Source: Martelella radicis (lineage in GTDB: Bacteria; Pseudomonadota; Alphaproteobacteria; Rhizobiales; Rhizobiaceae). Taken from it: a stretch of 64,000 nt of DNA. The position numbers and the translations under genes are program-made. The first letter of the stretch is position 1, and every line of letters starts with the position of its first letter. Of this stretch, positions 26,337 through 35,162 are shown in pieces. The notes under the pieces are model-generated. The model was not told the origin of the DNA and searched no databases. It saw nothing but the letters and a program-made list of their open reading frames with translations. The DNA lies in contig NZ_JACIDZ010000018.1 in the NCBI RefSeq assembly GCF_014196625.1, forward strand, positions 1 through 64,000, in the 5' to 3' direction.

Positions 26337-27233
26337 TCAGGCGTCTTCGGCCTCGCCGATTTCATATCCCGCCAGCAGTTCCAGCGCTTTCACCATACCG
26401 GAATGATCCCAGCCGCTGCCGTCATGCGCCGCGCAGGCGTTGAACAATTCCTGGCAGGTGGCGGTGTTGGGCAGCGACAGACCCATCTGCCGGCCGGCGG
26501 AAAGCGCAAGATTGAGGTCCTTCTGGTGGAGCGCGATCCTGAAACCGGGATCGAAGGTGCGCTTGACCATCCGCTCGCCATGCAGTTCGAGAATGCGCGA
26601 GGATGCGAAACCGCCCATCAGCGCCTCGCGCACGCGCGCCGGATCGGCGCCTGCACGTGAGGCAAACAGAAGCGCCTCGCCGACGGCCTCGATGTTCATC
26701 GCCACGATCATCTGGTTGGCAACCTTGGCCGTCTGGCCGGCGCCGATACCGCCCACCAGAGTGATGTTCTTGCCCATGACGTCGAAATAGGGTTTTACCC
26801 GCTGGAAGACTTCGTCCTTCGCGCCGACCATGATCGACAACGAGCCCTGTTTGGCGCCGACTTCGCCGCCGGAAACGGGCGCGTCGACATAGTCGCATTC
26901 AAGCGCCTCGATGCGCGCGGCATAGTCCTTTGTCTCGACCGGCGAGATCGAGCTCATGTCGACCACCGTCTTGCCGGCCGAAAGGCCTTCCGCGACGCCG
27001 CCTTCGGAAAACAGGACGGCAGCGACATCCGGCGTGTCGGGTACGATGACAAAGATGATGTCGGCCTCCTCGGCCACTTCGCGACCGGTTTCGCAGACGG
27101 TCGCGCCCGCTCTCACGATCTCTTCGGGAATACCGCCCTTCGTGTTGACGACGAGGCTGTGTCCGGCGGCCATCAGCCGTCCGGCCATCGGCGTGCCCAT
27201 GATGCCCAGTCCGATAAATCCGAGCTTGCTCAT
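26337..27233 (-). CDS. glxR: 2-hydroxy-3-oxopropionate (tartronate semialdehyde) reductase
   Basis: A 298-residue beta-hydroxyacid dehydrogenase. The NAD(P) motif GLGIMGTPMAGRL is at 8-20, the substrate motif DAPVSGG at 117-123, and the catalytic Lys170 in GAGQTAKVANQ. It reduces tartronate semialdehyde to D-glycerate, which enters glycolysis. Hydroxypyruvate isomerase and an HpcH-type aldolase lie upstream in the same direction, which supports this substrate over 3-hydroxyisobutyrate. Confidence 0.9.
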   Translation of the reverse strand: MSKLGFIGLGIMGTPMAGRLMAAGHSLVVNTKGGIPEEIVRAGATVCETGREVAEEADIIFVIVPDTPDVAAVLFSEGGVAEGLSAGKTVVDMSSISPVETKDYAARIEALECDYVDAPVSGGEVGAKQGSLSIMVGAKDEVFQRVKPYFDVMGKNITLVGGIGAGQTAKVANQMIVAMNIEAVGEALLFASRAGADPARVREALMGGFASSRILELHGERMVKRTFDPGFRIALHQKDLNLALSAGRQMGLSLPNTATCQELFNACAAHDGSGWDHSGMVKALELLAGYEIGEAEDA

Positions 27234-27293
27234 TGTTCAGTTCCTCCGTATTGCGGTCTTCCCGACGAGGAGACCGCCTCTTGGGTCAGGGTG

Positions 27294-28058
27294 TCAGGAA
27301 AAGCGCTTCAGCCAGTCGAAGCCCCGGTCGGGCACATATTCGCAGCCGATCCAGCCGTCATAGCCAAGCGTGTCGATATAGGGCAGCAGGAAGTCGTAAT
27401 TGATCTCGCCCGTTCCCGGCTCGTGGCGGCCGGGATTGTCGGCGAGCTGAATGTGGCCGATCCGCAAAAGATGCTTCTTCATGGTATTGGCGAGTTCGCC
27501 TTCCATGCGCTGCATGTGGTAGATGTCATACTGGTAGAAGAGATTGTCCGATCCGACCCTGTCGAGAACCGAAAGCGTCTGATCTGTCCCCGACAGGAAG
27601 AAGCCGGGAATGTCATAGGTATTGATGGCCTCGGCGACCAGCATGATGCCGGCGCTCTTCATCTCAGCGGCGGCAAAGCGCAGGTTTTCGACGAGAATGT
27701 CCTCGGCCTTTTCCGGGTCGGCGCCCTCGGGAAGCTTGCCTGCAAGGCAGTTCACCTTCGGGCAGCCAAGCGCCGTGGCATAGGCGATGGCCTTTTCGAC
27801 GCCGTCCTGAAACTCGCCGGTCCGACCTTCAAGGCAGGCTATGCCGCGCTCGCCTGCGCCCCAGTCGCCGGAGGGCAGATTATGAAGCGCGACCGAGAGC
27901 CCGTTCCGGTCGAGACGATCGCGCAGGCTCCCGGCGTCGAAATCATAGGGAAACAGAAACTCAACGCCCTTGAAGCCCGCTTTCGCCGCCGCGTCGAAAC
28001 GGTCGGGAAACGGCATTTCGGTAAAGAGCATCGAGAGATTTGCTGCAAGTTTCGGCAT
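27294..28058 (-). CDS. hyi: Hydroxypyruvate isomerase
   Basis: A 254-residue xylose-isomerase-like TIM barrel. The start PKLAANLSMLFTEMPFPDRFDAAAKAGF and the sequences LLVAEAINTYDIPGFFL, QYDIYHMQRMEGEL and the C-terminal DTLGYDGWIGCEYVP are strongly of the Hyi type. It interconverts hydroxypyruvate and tartronate semialdehyde, feeding GlxR. OtnI-type isomerases are a close alternative. It starts 16 bases after the aldolase gene ends. Confidence 0.88.
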   Translation of the reverse strand: MPKLAANLSMLFTEMPFPDRFDAAAKAGFKGVEFLFPYDFDAGSLRDRLDRNGLSVALHNLPSGDWGAGERGIACLEGRTGEFQDGVEKAIAYATALGCPKVNCLAGKLPEGADPEKAEDILVENLRFAAAEMKSAGIMLVAEAINTYDIPGFFLSGTDQTLSVLDRVGSDNLFYQYDIYHMQRMEGELANTMKKHLLRIGHIQLADNPGRHEPGTGEINYDFLLPYIDTLGYDGWIGCEYVPDRGFDWLKRFS

Positions 28059-28074
28059 TTAAGCCTCCTCATTT

Positions 28075-28872
28075 TCATGCTGTCTTCTGCGCATTGGCCT
28101 GTTTCAGGTCGTCGAATGCTGCAAGCGCGCGCTTCGCGCCGTTGATCAGAAGCCCGATATCGGAACCGATCGCGGTGAAGACACAGCCTTCCTCGGTGAA
28201 ATGGCGGGCAAGCGCTTCATTGCCGATCAGGATTCCGGCAGGCTTTCCGGTGGCCCTCACGCGGGCAATGGCCGCATCGACCTTGGCAACGACATCGGGG
28301 TGACCGGGCTCGCCCGGGTGTTTCATGTCGGCGGAAAGATCTCCGGGACCGATGAAGATGCCGTCCACGCCCTCGACGGCGGCGATCTCCTCGATATTTT
28401 CCAGCGCCGCGAGGCTTTCGACCTGCACAAGCACGCAGATTTCCTCATGCGCATGCTGGAAATAGCCTTCCATGCGGCCATAGGCGGATGCGCGCGATTG
28501 CGAGGCAAACCCGCGAAGGCCATCTGCCGAAGGATAGCGGGTCGAGGCGACCGCGCGCTTTGCCTCTTCGGCATTCTGCACCATCGGGATCAGGAGTGTC
28601 TGGGCGCCCGCATCGAGAAACCGCTTGATCAGAACAGTGTCGTTCCAGGCGGGGCGCACCACCATGCTGGCGGTTCCGGTTTCGGCTGCCTGCAACTGCC
28701 GCACCACATTGGGAATTTCGTTCGGCGCATGTTCGGTATCGATTAGCAGCCAGTCGAAACCGCTCGCTGCCAGAATTTCGACCGAGATAGTGTCCGAAAG
28801 GCTGCTCCAAAGCCCGATCTGCAGCCTGCCCGCCGAAATTGCCTGTTTGAACTTGTTTTTCTTCATCTGCAT
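28075..28872 (-). CDS. HpcH/HpaI-family 2-keto-3-deoxy acid aldolase
   Basis: A 265-residue class II pyruvate aldolase (GarL/HpcH/RhmA group). Characteristic parts are GLWSSLSDTISVEILAASGFDWLLIDTEHAPN, VVRPAWND, LIPMVQNAEEAK and VDGIFIGPGDLSADM, which supply the metal-binding Glu and Asp and the base His. It splits a 2-keto-3-deoxy acid sugar into pyruvate and an aldehyde, probably tartronate semialdehyde given the neighbouring genes. The ATG at 28872 is preferred; the open frame to 29007 has no conserved residues. Confidence 0.88.
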   Translation of the reverse strand: MQMKKNKFKQAISAGRLQIGLWSSLSDTISVEILAASGFDWLLIDTEHAPNEIPNVVRQLQAAETGTASMVVRPAWNDTVLIKRFLDAGAQTLLIPMVQNAEEAKRAVASTRYPSADGLRGFASQSRASAYGRMEGYFQHAHEEICVLVQVESLAALENIEEIAAVEGVDGIFIGPGDLSADMKHPGEPGHPDVVAKVDAAIARVRATGKPAGILIGNEALARHFTEEGCVFTAIGSDIGLLINGAKRALAAFDDLKQANAQKTA

Positions 28873-29084
28873 CGTATCTGCTTTCTTTCGCTCCTGTGCG
28901 GCTGCGCCGGACAGGCATGCGCAAGGCACGCGTATCCGTTGCGGCCGCGCAGGGCGGTCGCTGCTCAAGTCGCTGTCATTGCCGTTTGCGGTGAAGACCG
29001 AATTCATTTCGGAAAGGCACCGAACGGCGGATTTCGTTCTGCCGGGCTCGAGCGTCCGGCGCTTTCATTCGCTCGGCAGGGGCG

Positions 29085-29831
29085 TCAGGCCGCGTAGCCG
29101 AGGCTGCCCTGGCGAAGATGCCGGGTGTAGTCGTGACTGACATCGCCGGTGATCAGTTGCTCCCGGTTCACTTCCTCGACGATGACGCCGTCCTTCATCA
29201 CCGCCACCCGGTCACACATATGGGTGACCACGCCCATGTCGTGGGTGACCATCAGATAGGTGAGGTTCTTCTCCCTGCGCAGATCCTTCAGCAGGTTGAG
29301 GATTTCCGCCTGAACCGAGACGTCGAGCGCCGAGGTCGGCTCATCGAGAAGCAGGATCGGGGAATCGAGAGCCAAAGCCCGGGCAATGGAAACGCGCTGG
29401 CGCTGTCCGCCGGAAAGCTGATGCGGATAACGGTAGCGGAATTTTCGCGGCAGGCTGACAAGCTCCAGCAGTTCATCGACACGCTTGTCGCGATTGGCGA
29501 TCCGGTGGATTTCCAGGGGTTCGGCCAGCGTGCTGCCTATCGTGTGCTTGGGATGGATCGAGCCGTAAGGATCCTGAAACACGATCTGCAACGCCCGCAA
29601 CTGGGCCCGCGTGCGCTTGGCCAGAACGGTCTCTCCGTTGAGGCCGATCCTGCCGGTCCAGTCCTTGTGGCGGCCGGCTATGGCGTTGAGCACGGTCGAT
29701 TTGCCCGACCCGCTTTCGCCGACAAGCCCGTAGACCTCGCCCCTGCCGACGCGGAAGGTGACGTTTCCCACCGCCATGAACCGCTTGTGGCGCTCTCCGT
29801 AGAAGATGGAAAGATCATCGACGTCAATCAT
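29085..29831 (-). CDS. Opp/Dpp-type ABC transporter ATP-binding protein (DppF-like)
   Basis: A 248-residue ATPase with Walker A GESGSGKST, QLSGGQRQRVSIARAL as signature and DEPTSALDVSVQAEIL. It is shorter than typical DppF/OppF because the C-terminal extension is reduced. The ATG at 29829-29831, with GGGAG upstream, overlaps the end of the DppD-like gene. It pairs with the next ATPase to drive the DppBC-like permeases; in rhizobia such importers often carry sugars, and the neighbours point to an acid sugar or oligosaccharide. Confidence 0.9.
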   Translation of the reverse strand: MIDVDDLSIFYGERHKRFMAVGNVTFRVGRGEVYGLVGESGSGKSTVLNAIAGRHKDWTGRIGLNGETVLAKRTRAQLRALQIVFQDPYGSIHPKHTIGSTLAEPLEIHRIANRDKRVDELLELVSLPRKFRYRYPHQLSGGQRQRVSIARALALDSPILLLDEPTSALDVSVQAEILNLLKDLRREKNLTYLMVTHDMGVVTHMCDRVAVMKDGVIVEEVNREQLITGDVSHDYTRHLRQGSLGYAA

Positions 29832-30702
29832 TGGGAACTCCCACTGTATCTTCCAGCCAGGCCGGATCGCGCTGGAGCACGGCGAGGCGTTCACGCGGAT
29901 GGTCAAGCTGCGGCAGCGCCTTCAGAAGACCCTGCGTATAGGGGTGCCGTGCCTCGTCGAGTTTCGATGCCTCGATGGTTTCGACGATGTGTCCCGCATA
30001 CATGATCATCACCCGGTCGCAGAAACTGCGAACCAGATTGAGGTCATGCGAGATGAACAGGAGCCCGATATCGCGTTCGGCCAGGATCTCGTCGAGAATA
30101 TGCAGCACCTGCTGACGGACGCTGACGTCGAGGGCCGATGTCGGCTCGTCCGCGATGATCAGCGAGGGCTGCGCGATGATCATCATCGAGATCATGATAC
30201 GCTGTCCCATACCGCCGGACACTTCATGCGGATAGAGCGGATAGACCCGTTCAGGATCGCGGATATGCACCCGTTCCAGAAGCTCCAGCGTACGCCGGCG
30301 CGCGGCCTTCTTGTTCATTTTCAGATGGATCCGGCAGGTCTCGGAGATCTGATCGCCTACCGTCATGACCGGATTGAGCGAGAATTTCGGATCCTGAAGG
30401 ATCATCGCAATCCGCCGACCGCGCATCATGCGCATCTGTTCCTCGGGCATGGACAAAAGGTCCTCGCCCTCGAATTTCAGCCGATCCGCCGTTACCCGGG
30501 CCGCTTTCGGCAGCAGCCGCATCAGCGACCGGCCGGTCATGGATTTGCCCGATCCGGATTCGCCGATAAGTCCGACCTTTTCGCGTCTGATATCAAAGGA
30601 GACGCCGCGCACGGCCTTGTTCAGTCCCATGAGCGTCGGGAATGCGACCTCGAGATTGCGGACAGACAGGATCGGGGTTGTTGCAGTCTTGAAATCAGCC
30701 AT
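29824..30702 (-). CDS. Opp/Dpp-type ABC transporter ATP-binding protein (DppD-like)
   Basis: A 292-residue ATPase with GESGSGKSM (Walker A), HEVSGGMGQRIMISMM (signature) and DEPTSALDVSVRQQVL. The C-terminal oligopeptide/dipeptide-type extension is present (YAGHIVETIEASKLDEARHPYTQGLLKALP). I chose the ATG at 30702, overlapping the permease stop by a few bases; upstream ATGs at 30720 and 30753 are less likely because they overlap more. Confidence 0.9.
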   Translation of the reverse strand: MADFKTATTPILSVRNLEVAFPTLMGLNKAVRGVSFDIRREKVGLIGESGSGKSMTGRSLMRLLPKAARVTADRLKFEGEDLLSMPEEQMRMMRGRRIAMILQDPKFSLNPVMTVGDQISETCRIHLKMNKKAARRRTLELLERVHIRDPERVYPLYPHEVSGGMGQRIMISMMIIAQPSLIIADEPTSALDVSVRQQVLHILDEILAERDIGLLFISHDLNLVRSFCDRVMIMYAGHIVETIEASKLDEARHPYTQGLLKALPQLDHPRERLAVLQRDPAWLEDTVGVPND

Positions 30703-31618
30703 TTCGGGGATCCAATGCATCACGAAGGCCGTCGCCCAGAAGGTTGAAGGCAAGGCTGACCATGAGAATGGCGATGCCGGGGAATGTGGTCATCCACCAG
30801 GCGTCCAGCAGATATTGGCGACCGGCTGCAGCCATCGAACCCCATTCGGCGATCGGCGGCTGGGCGCCAAGCCCGAGAAAGCCGAGGCCGGCAGCGGTCA
30901 GAATGACGCTCGACATGTTGAGGGTCAGCCGGACGATGATCGAGGGAAGGCAGACGGGTACCAGATGACGCCACAGGATGCGGGGCAGTCTCGCGCCCTG
31001 CAGTTCGGCAGCGGCGACATAGTCGGCATTGCGAACCGTGAGCGTTTCGGCCCGCGCCAGACGGGCGATCGGCGGCCAGACGGTAAGCGCGATGGCAAAG
31101 ACCGCATTTTCAAGACCCGGGCCGAGCGAGGCCGAGAAGGCCAGAGCCAGAACGAGAGGCGGAAAAGCAAGGAAAATGTCGGTGAGCCGCATGAGCACCA
31201 CATCGAGCACGCCGCCGACATAACCGGAAATCGCACCGATCAGAAAGCCGACCGGTGCCACGATCACGGTCACGAGGACGGTGATGTAAAGCGTTGTCCG
31301 CGCGCCGTAGATGAGCCGCGAAAACACGTCTCGACCCAGTTCGTCGGTCCCAAGCCAGTATTCCGAGGACGGCGGCAGAAGCGTCGTCGACAGGTCCTGA
31401 AGATAGGGGTTGTGGGTCGCAAGCAGCGGCGCGAAGGCCGCGATCAGCAGGAGGGCGATCACGATCACGAGGCCGATGGCCGCGACCGGATTTTCCAGAA
31501 GAACCAGCAGGCCGACATACCAGCGGTGCAGGATCGCCTGCTTCTTCGACTTGAAGTCGTCGTCCAGAAGCCACTGATGCAGGCTCTGCTTTTGCGGAGA
31601 AGCGGTTTCGAGTGTCAT
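30695..31618 (-). CDS. Opp/Dpp-type ABC transporter permease (DppC-like)
   Basis: A 307-residue permease with about six helices. It shows the DppC hallmarks: an N-terminal helix preceded by a soluble leader, GTDELGRDVFSRLIYGARTTLYI, and the EAA-type loop AAELQGARLPRILWRHLVPVCLPSIIV. The start ATG overlaps the stop of the DppB-like gene by 4 bases. Confidence 0.93.
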   Translation of the reverse strand: MTLETASPQKQSLHQWLLDDDFKSKKQAILHRWYVGLLVLLENPVAAIGLVIVIALLLIAAFAPLLATHNPYLQDLSTTLLPPSSEYWLGTDELGRDVFSRLIYGARTTLYITVLVTVIVAPVGFLIGAISGYVGGVLDVVLMRLTDIFLAFPPLVLALAFSASLGPGLENAVFAIALTVWPPIARLARAETLTVRNADYVAAAELQGARLPRILWRHLVPVCLPSIIVRLTLNMSSVILTAAGLGFLGLGAQPPIAEWGSMAAAGRQYLLDAWWMTTFPGIAILMVSLAFNLLGDGLRDALDPRNG

Positions 31619-32670
31619 TTCGTCCTCGGATCAAGAAGGCGATAGGCGACATCGCACAGGAGATTGACGCTGACCGAGATGAAGCCGATGAGCAGAACGG
31701 CGCCCAGGACCGCGTTCATGTCGGCAAAGAAGAGCGCTGTCGTCAGGTACTGTCCGAGTCCCGGCCAGCCGAAGACCGTCTCGATGAGAACCGTGCCATC
31801 GAGCAGACCGCAATAGGCAAGCGCGATGATCGTCAGAAGCTGTACGCGCATGTTCATGAAGGCATGGCGCCAGATGACCGCGTTGCTGGCGAGCCCCTTG
31901 GCCTGGGCCGTCAGGATATATTCCTGATTGAGCTGCTCCAGCATGAAGGACCGGCTCATGCGGCTGATATAAGCCATGTTGGCATAGCCCAGCACCAGCG
32001 CCGGCGTGATCAGGTGATGGAACGCGTTGAAGAACAGTTCCCACTCGCCGGCAAGGGCGGCATCGAGCATCTGGAAGCCCGTCGGCCCTTCCACAAGCCC
32101 CTCGTAAAAGATCCCGACCCGGCCACCCGGCGGAATGACGCCGAGATAGGCATAGAAGACCAGGATGATCATCATGCCGAGCCAGAAGATCGGCATCGAA
32201 TAGCCGACAAGGCCGACAACGCGGGCGATATGATCGAACCACGAGCCGCGCCTGACCGCCGCCATGACGCCGAGCGGCACGCCAAGCGTCGTACCGATGA
32301 TCAGCGCCAGCGTCGCCAGTTCGATTGTCGCGGGAAAGACCCGCGCGAGGTCGGCGGCAACGGAATTTTTCGTAAGATGGGACTGGCCGAAATCGAAATG
32401 GGCAACCTGATAGACATAATTCAGGAATTGCCGCCAGAGCGGCTGGTCAAGCCCCATCAGATGATAGACGCGGTCATAGGCTGCCTGGTCCGCCTGATCG
32501 CCGATGACGGAGATCACGGGGTCGGCCGGGACGAGCCGGCCGACGACGAAAGTGATAACAAGCAGTCCGAACAACGTCGTCAGGATCACACCCAGCGATG
32601 TCAGCACCTTGCGCAGGACCTGAAACCAGTCGCTGTCCATCAGCCTGTGTTCACGTGCAACGGTGTTCAT
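31615..32670 (-). CDS. Opp/Dpp-type ABC transporter permease (DppB-like)
   Basis: A 351-residue permease with an N-terminal helix (LTSLGVILTTLFGLLVITFVVGRLVP), a long periplasmic loop, YGQ-like HFDFGQSH, and the EAA-type cytoplasmic loop around TAQAKGLASNAVIWRHAF. It starts 6 bases after the binding-protein stop. An internal ATG at 32640 is an alternative start. Confidence 0.92.
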   Translation of the reverse strand: MNTVAREHRLMDSDWFQVLRKVLTSLGVILTTLFGLLVITFVVGRLVPADPVISVIGDQADQAAYDRVYHLMGLDQPLWRQFLNYVYQVAHFDFGQSHLTKNSVAADLARVFPATIELATLALIIGTTLGVPLGVMAAVRRGSWFDHIARVVGLVGYSMPIFWLGMMIILVFYAYLGVIPPGGRVGIFYEGLVEGPTGFQMLDAALAGEWELFFNAFHHLITPALVLGYANMAYISRMSRSFMLEQLNQEYILTAQAKGLASNAVIWRHAFMNMRVQLLTIIALAYCGLLDGTVLIETVFGWPGLGQYLTTALFFADMNAVLGAVLLIGFISVSVNLLCDVAYRLLDPRTK

Positions 32671-32676
32671 GGTTTT

Positions 32677-34272
32677 CTACTCGGTCTTTGTGACGGTGTC
32701 CCAGCGAGTGACCCAGGTCATCTGCCCGACATAGCCCTGGACCTCGTTGCGCACCGCGCGCGCGTCCATGCGCTGGAACGAAGTGACCAGCGGCGGCGAG
32801 GATTCCAGGTATTTCTGGTTGATCTCCCGGTAGAGCGCCTCGCGGCGGGCAGGGTCGACCTCGTGCGCCACGTCCCTGACAAGCTGCTGGATATCGGCGG
32901 GCACGTCCCAGCCGGCGCGCCATGCCATATAGCCGGTCAGATTGGCTTCCTGGCTGTTGTCGGGATTGAGCGCATAGGAGCGCAGAATGGCATAGGGGTC
33001 GGGCATGCGCTCGCCGGTGCGGGCGGAGAAGACCTCGTAGTCACGCTTGCGGAAGTCCCCGATATGGTCGCCCGACTGCAGGTCAAGATCAATGCCGGCC
33101 AGCGCCGCATTGGCCTGGATTGACTGGGCAACCTCGTATTCGGGGGTCACCGGCGTGGCGTAGTAGACCTTGGAAAAGCCATCCGGATAGCCGGCTTCCG
33201 CCAGCAATTCCTTGGCCTTTTCGATGTCGAGCGAATAGGGATTGTCATCGATCGCGCCGGTCATACCCTGGGGAATGACCGTCTGCTGCATGCGCCCGTA
33301 GTACTTCATCACGGTGTTGGCGAGGCCTTCATAGTCGATCAGATAGCGGAAGGCTTCGCGAACCTTGGGGTTCGACAGGATTTCATCCCCCTGGTTGAGC
33401 GCCAGGTAATAGAAGCCGACGCCTGGCGTCGTTTCGATGTGAACATCGCCTTCCTGCGCGAGCGCGTTGAGGTCCGATGACGACAGGCGCGTGGCGACAT
33501 CGACGTCATCGGACTGAAGCTGCAGGCGCTGCGAGGAGGATTCAGGGATATTGCGCAGGATGACGCGCCGCATCGCCGGCTTTCCGCCCCAATAGTCCTC
33601 GAAGGCTTCGGCGATCAGCGTATCGTTGGCTCGCCAGGTGCGCAGGGAATAGGGGCCCGATCCGGCATCATGCGTCTGCAGGAAACTGCGGCCATAGTCG
33701 TCGTCCTGGATATTCTCCTCAACGAGGGCGCTGTCGACCACCGATGTCGAGAACGAAGCCAGGGAATAGAGAACCAGATTGGGGCTCCAGATTTCAGGCG
33801 TCTCAATGACAAGCGTATGGTCGTCCGTCGCGCGGATCAGATCTTCGACATTGTCCTCGGTGAACCCCCACTGCTTCAGGTCGCGCGACGGCGCGAGCCC
33901 CATCTTGACGAGGCGGTGCAGGCTCCACTCCACATCGCGCGCCGTCAGGGCGTTGCCGCTGTGAAAGGCGATGCCGTCGCGAATGTGGAAGGTGTAGGTG
34001 CTGCCGTCTTCCGACACGTCCCAGCTTTCGGCGATCGCAGGCTCCAGAACGGTCTGGTCCTCGGCATTGGGCATCAGCAACCGGTCATAAAGATTGGCGA
34101 CAACCTCGGCCGCCTCGAACTGATTGAGCTCCTGGGGATCCAGCCCGCGCATGGAGGTCATGGTCATCGCGATCACGAACTGATCCCTGGGCGCCTTGGC
34201 CTCGGCGGGCATGCTCGCCACGAGCACGACACCGGCAAATACCGAGCAGAGCAATATCTTGTGCAAGTTCAT
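32677..34272 (-). CDS. Opp/Dpp-type ABC transporter substrate-binding protein
   Basis: A 531-residue periplasmic protein of the SBP family 5 (OppA/DppA). The signal peptide spans residues 1-24 (ending SMPAEA). NLYDRLLMPNAEDQTVLEPAIAESWDVSEDGSTYTFHIRDGIAFHSG is the family signature region. GGGAGG lies 5-6 bases before the chosen ATG. It is the first gene of the operon that continues with dppBCDF-like genes. Genes for sugar-acid breakdown on both sides suggest the ligand is a sugar-derived acid or oligosaccharide rather than a peptide. Confidence 0.92.
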   Translation of the reverse strand: MNLHKILLCSVFAGVVLVASMPAEAKAPRDQFVIAMTMTSMRGLDPQELNQFEAAEVVANLYDRLLMPNAEDQTVLEPAIAESWDVSEDGSTYTFHIRDGIAFHSGNALTARDVEWSLHRLVKMGLAPSRDLKQWGFTEDNVEDLIRATDDHTLVIETPEIWSPNLVLYSLASFSTSVVDSALVEENIQDDDYGRSFLQTHDAGSGPYSLRTWRANDTLIAEAFEDYWGGKPAMRRVILRNIPESSSQRLQLQSDDVDVATRLSSSDLNALAQEGDVHIETTPGVGFYYLALNQGDEILSNPKVREAFRYLIDYEGLANTVMKYYGRMQQTVIPQGMTGAIDDNPYSLDIEKAKELLAEAGYPDGFSKVYYATPVTPEYEVAQSIQANAALAGIDLDLQSGDHIGDFRKRDYEVFSARTGERMPDPYAILRSYALNPDNSQEANLTGYMAWRAGWDVPADIQQLVRDVAHEVDPARREALYREINQKYLESSPPLVTSFQRMDARAVRNEVQGYVGQMTWVTRWDTVTKTE

Positions 34273-34312
34273 ATTATCCTCCCGTTTGATATAGACATTC
34301 GCATCTGATGTC

Positions 34313-34322
34313 TGATATATCA
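34313..34322. promoter_or_regulatory. Candidate GntR operator, TGATATATCA
   Basis: A perfect 10-base palindrome, flanked by partial copies GATATAGAC (34288-34296) and GATATCGAC (34338-34346), lies between the divergent DppA-like and GntR genes. The arrangement fits one FCD-type GntR repressor controlling both directions. Confidence 0.5.
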
Positions 34323-34381
34323 TATCTCATACACCAGATATCGACGTCAACCGCCAAAACGCGATCAAGGGGACAAAGACA

Positions 34382-35086
34382 GTGACGGACGAAAAATCTG
34401 CAGGCACTCCGCTGGCGCCGCTCCATGTGGACGCGCACATGAATTTGCGCGACCACGTGCATCAGTCGCTGCGCATGGCAATCATTTCAGGGCGTTTCGA
34501 GAAGGGCGTCAGGCTGAACGAGCGTCGCCTGGCCGAGGATCTCGGCGTCAGCACCACCCCGGTCAAGGAGGCCTTGCGACAGCTTGCCGCAGAAGGACTG
34601 ATCGAGGTCAGGCCCCGCCGTGGTCTGATCGTCTGCTTTGATCGGGCTTTCGCCGAGGAGATGATCCTGGCGCGCGCCGCGCTCGAAAGCACGATAGCGG
34701 CTCTGGCGGCAGCCCGCATCACAGAAGCCCAGAAAGAAGATTTGCGGGCGATCATCGCGGATATGGAAAAGGCGACGAAAGGCGCCGACGCCGACTTCCT
34801 GGTGGAGCTCAACACCGTCTTTCACAATGCCATCCACGATGCGTCCCGCTCGGTGCACATGACCCATCTCGTTGACCTGCAGATGTTCTACGACAAGAGC
34901 GCCCGCCGGGTCATTCACGACGATGAAACGGAGCGGGGCCGCGCACTCAAGGAACACAGGCAGATTGCCGCCGCCATCATCGACGGCGACCCCGAACGCG
35001 CCGAACAGGCCATGCGGGAACACGTCCGGCGTTCGGGCGAACACTACATGAAAGCGGTCTTTCCGCAAAACAAGCAAAAGGAATAG
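34382..35086 (+). CDS. GntR-family regulator, FCD type
   Basis: A 234-residue regulator: winged helix at about 25-85 (LNERRLAEDLGVSTTPVKEALRQLAAEGLIEV) and an FCD domain after it, with ELNTVFHNAIHDASRS and HRQIAAAIIDGDPERAEQAMREHV giving the expected metal and effector residues. The start is GTG at 34382 with AAGGGG upstream. It reads away from the DppA-like gene and toward the dehydratase gene, and probably controls both. Confidence 0.85.
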   Translation: MTDEKSAGTPLAPLHVDAHMNLRDHVHQSLRMAIISGRFEKGVRLNERRLAEDLGVSTTPVKEALRQLAAEGLIEVRPRRGLIVCFDRAFAEEMILARAALESTIAALAAARITEAQKEDLRAIIADMEKATKGADADFLVELNTVFHNAIHDASRSVHMTHLVDLQMFYDKSARRVIHDDETERGRALKEHRQIAAAIIDGDPERAEQAMREHVRRSGEHYMKAVFPQNKQKE

Positions 35087-35162
35087 CAGCCGTCCGCCTG
35101 CCGGGCGCAAGGCTGCAGAAGCATCTGCCCTGGCAACCGCCGGGGCATATGGGAGCGAGACA

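Noticed and set aside
31612-33123. A 503-residue plus-strand frame opposite the DppB/DppA-like genes
   Set aside because: It is His-, Arg- and Asp-rich without a domain and lies antisense to two clear transporter genes; typical of reverse-complement frames in high-GC coding DNA.
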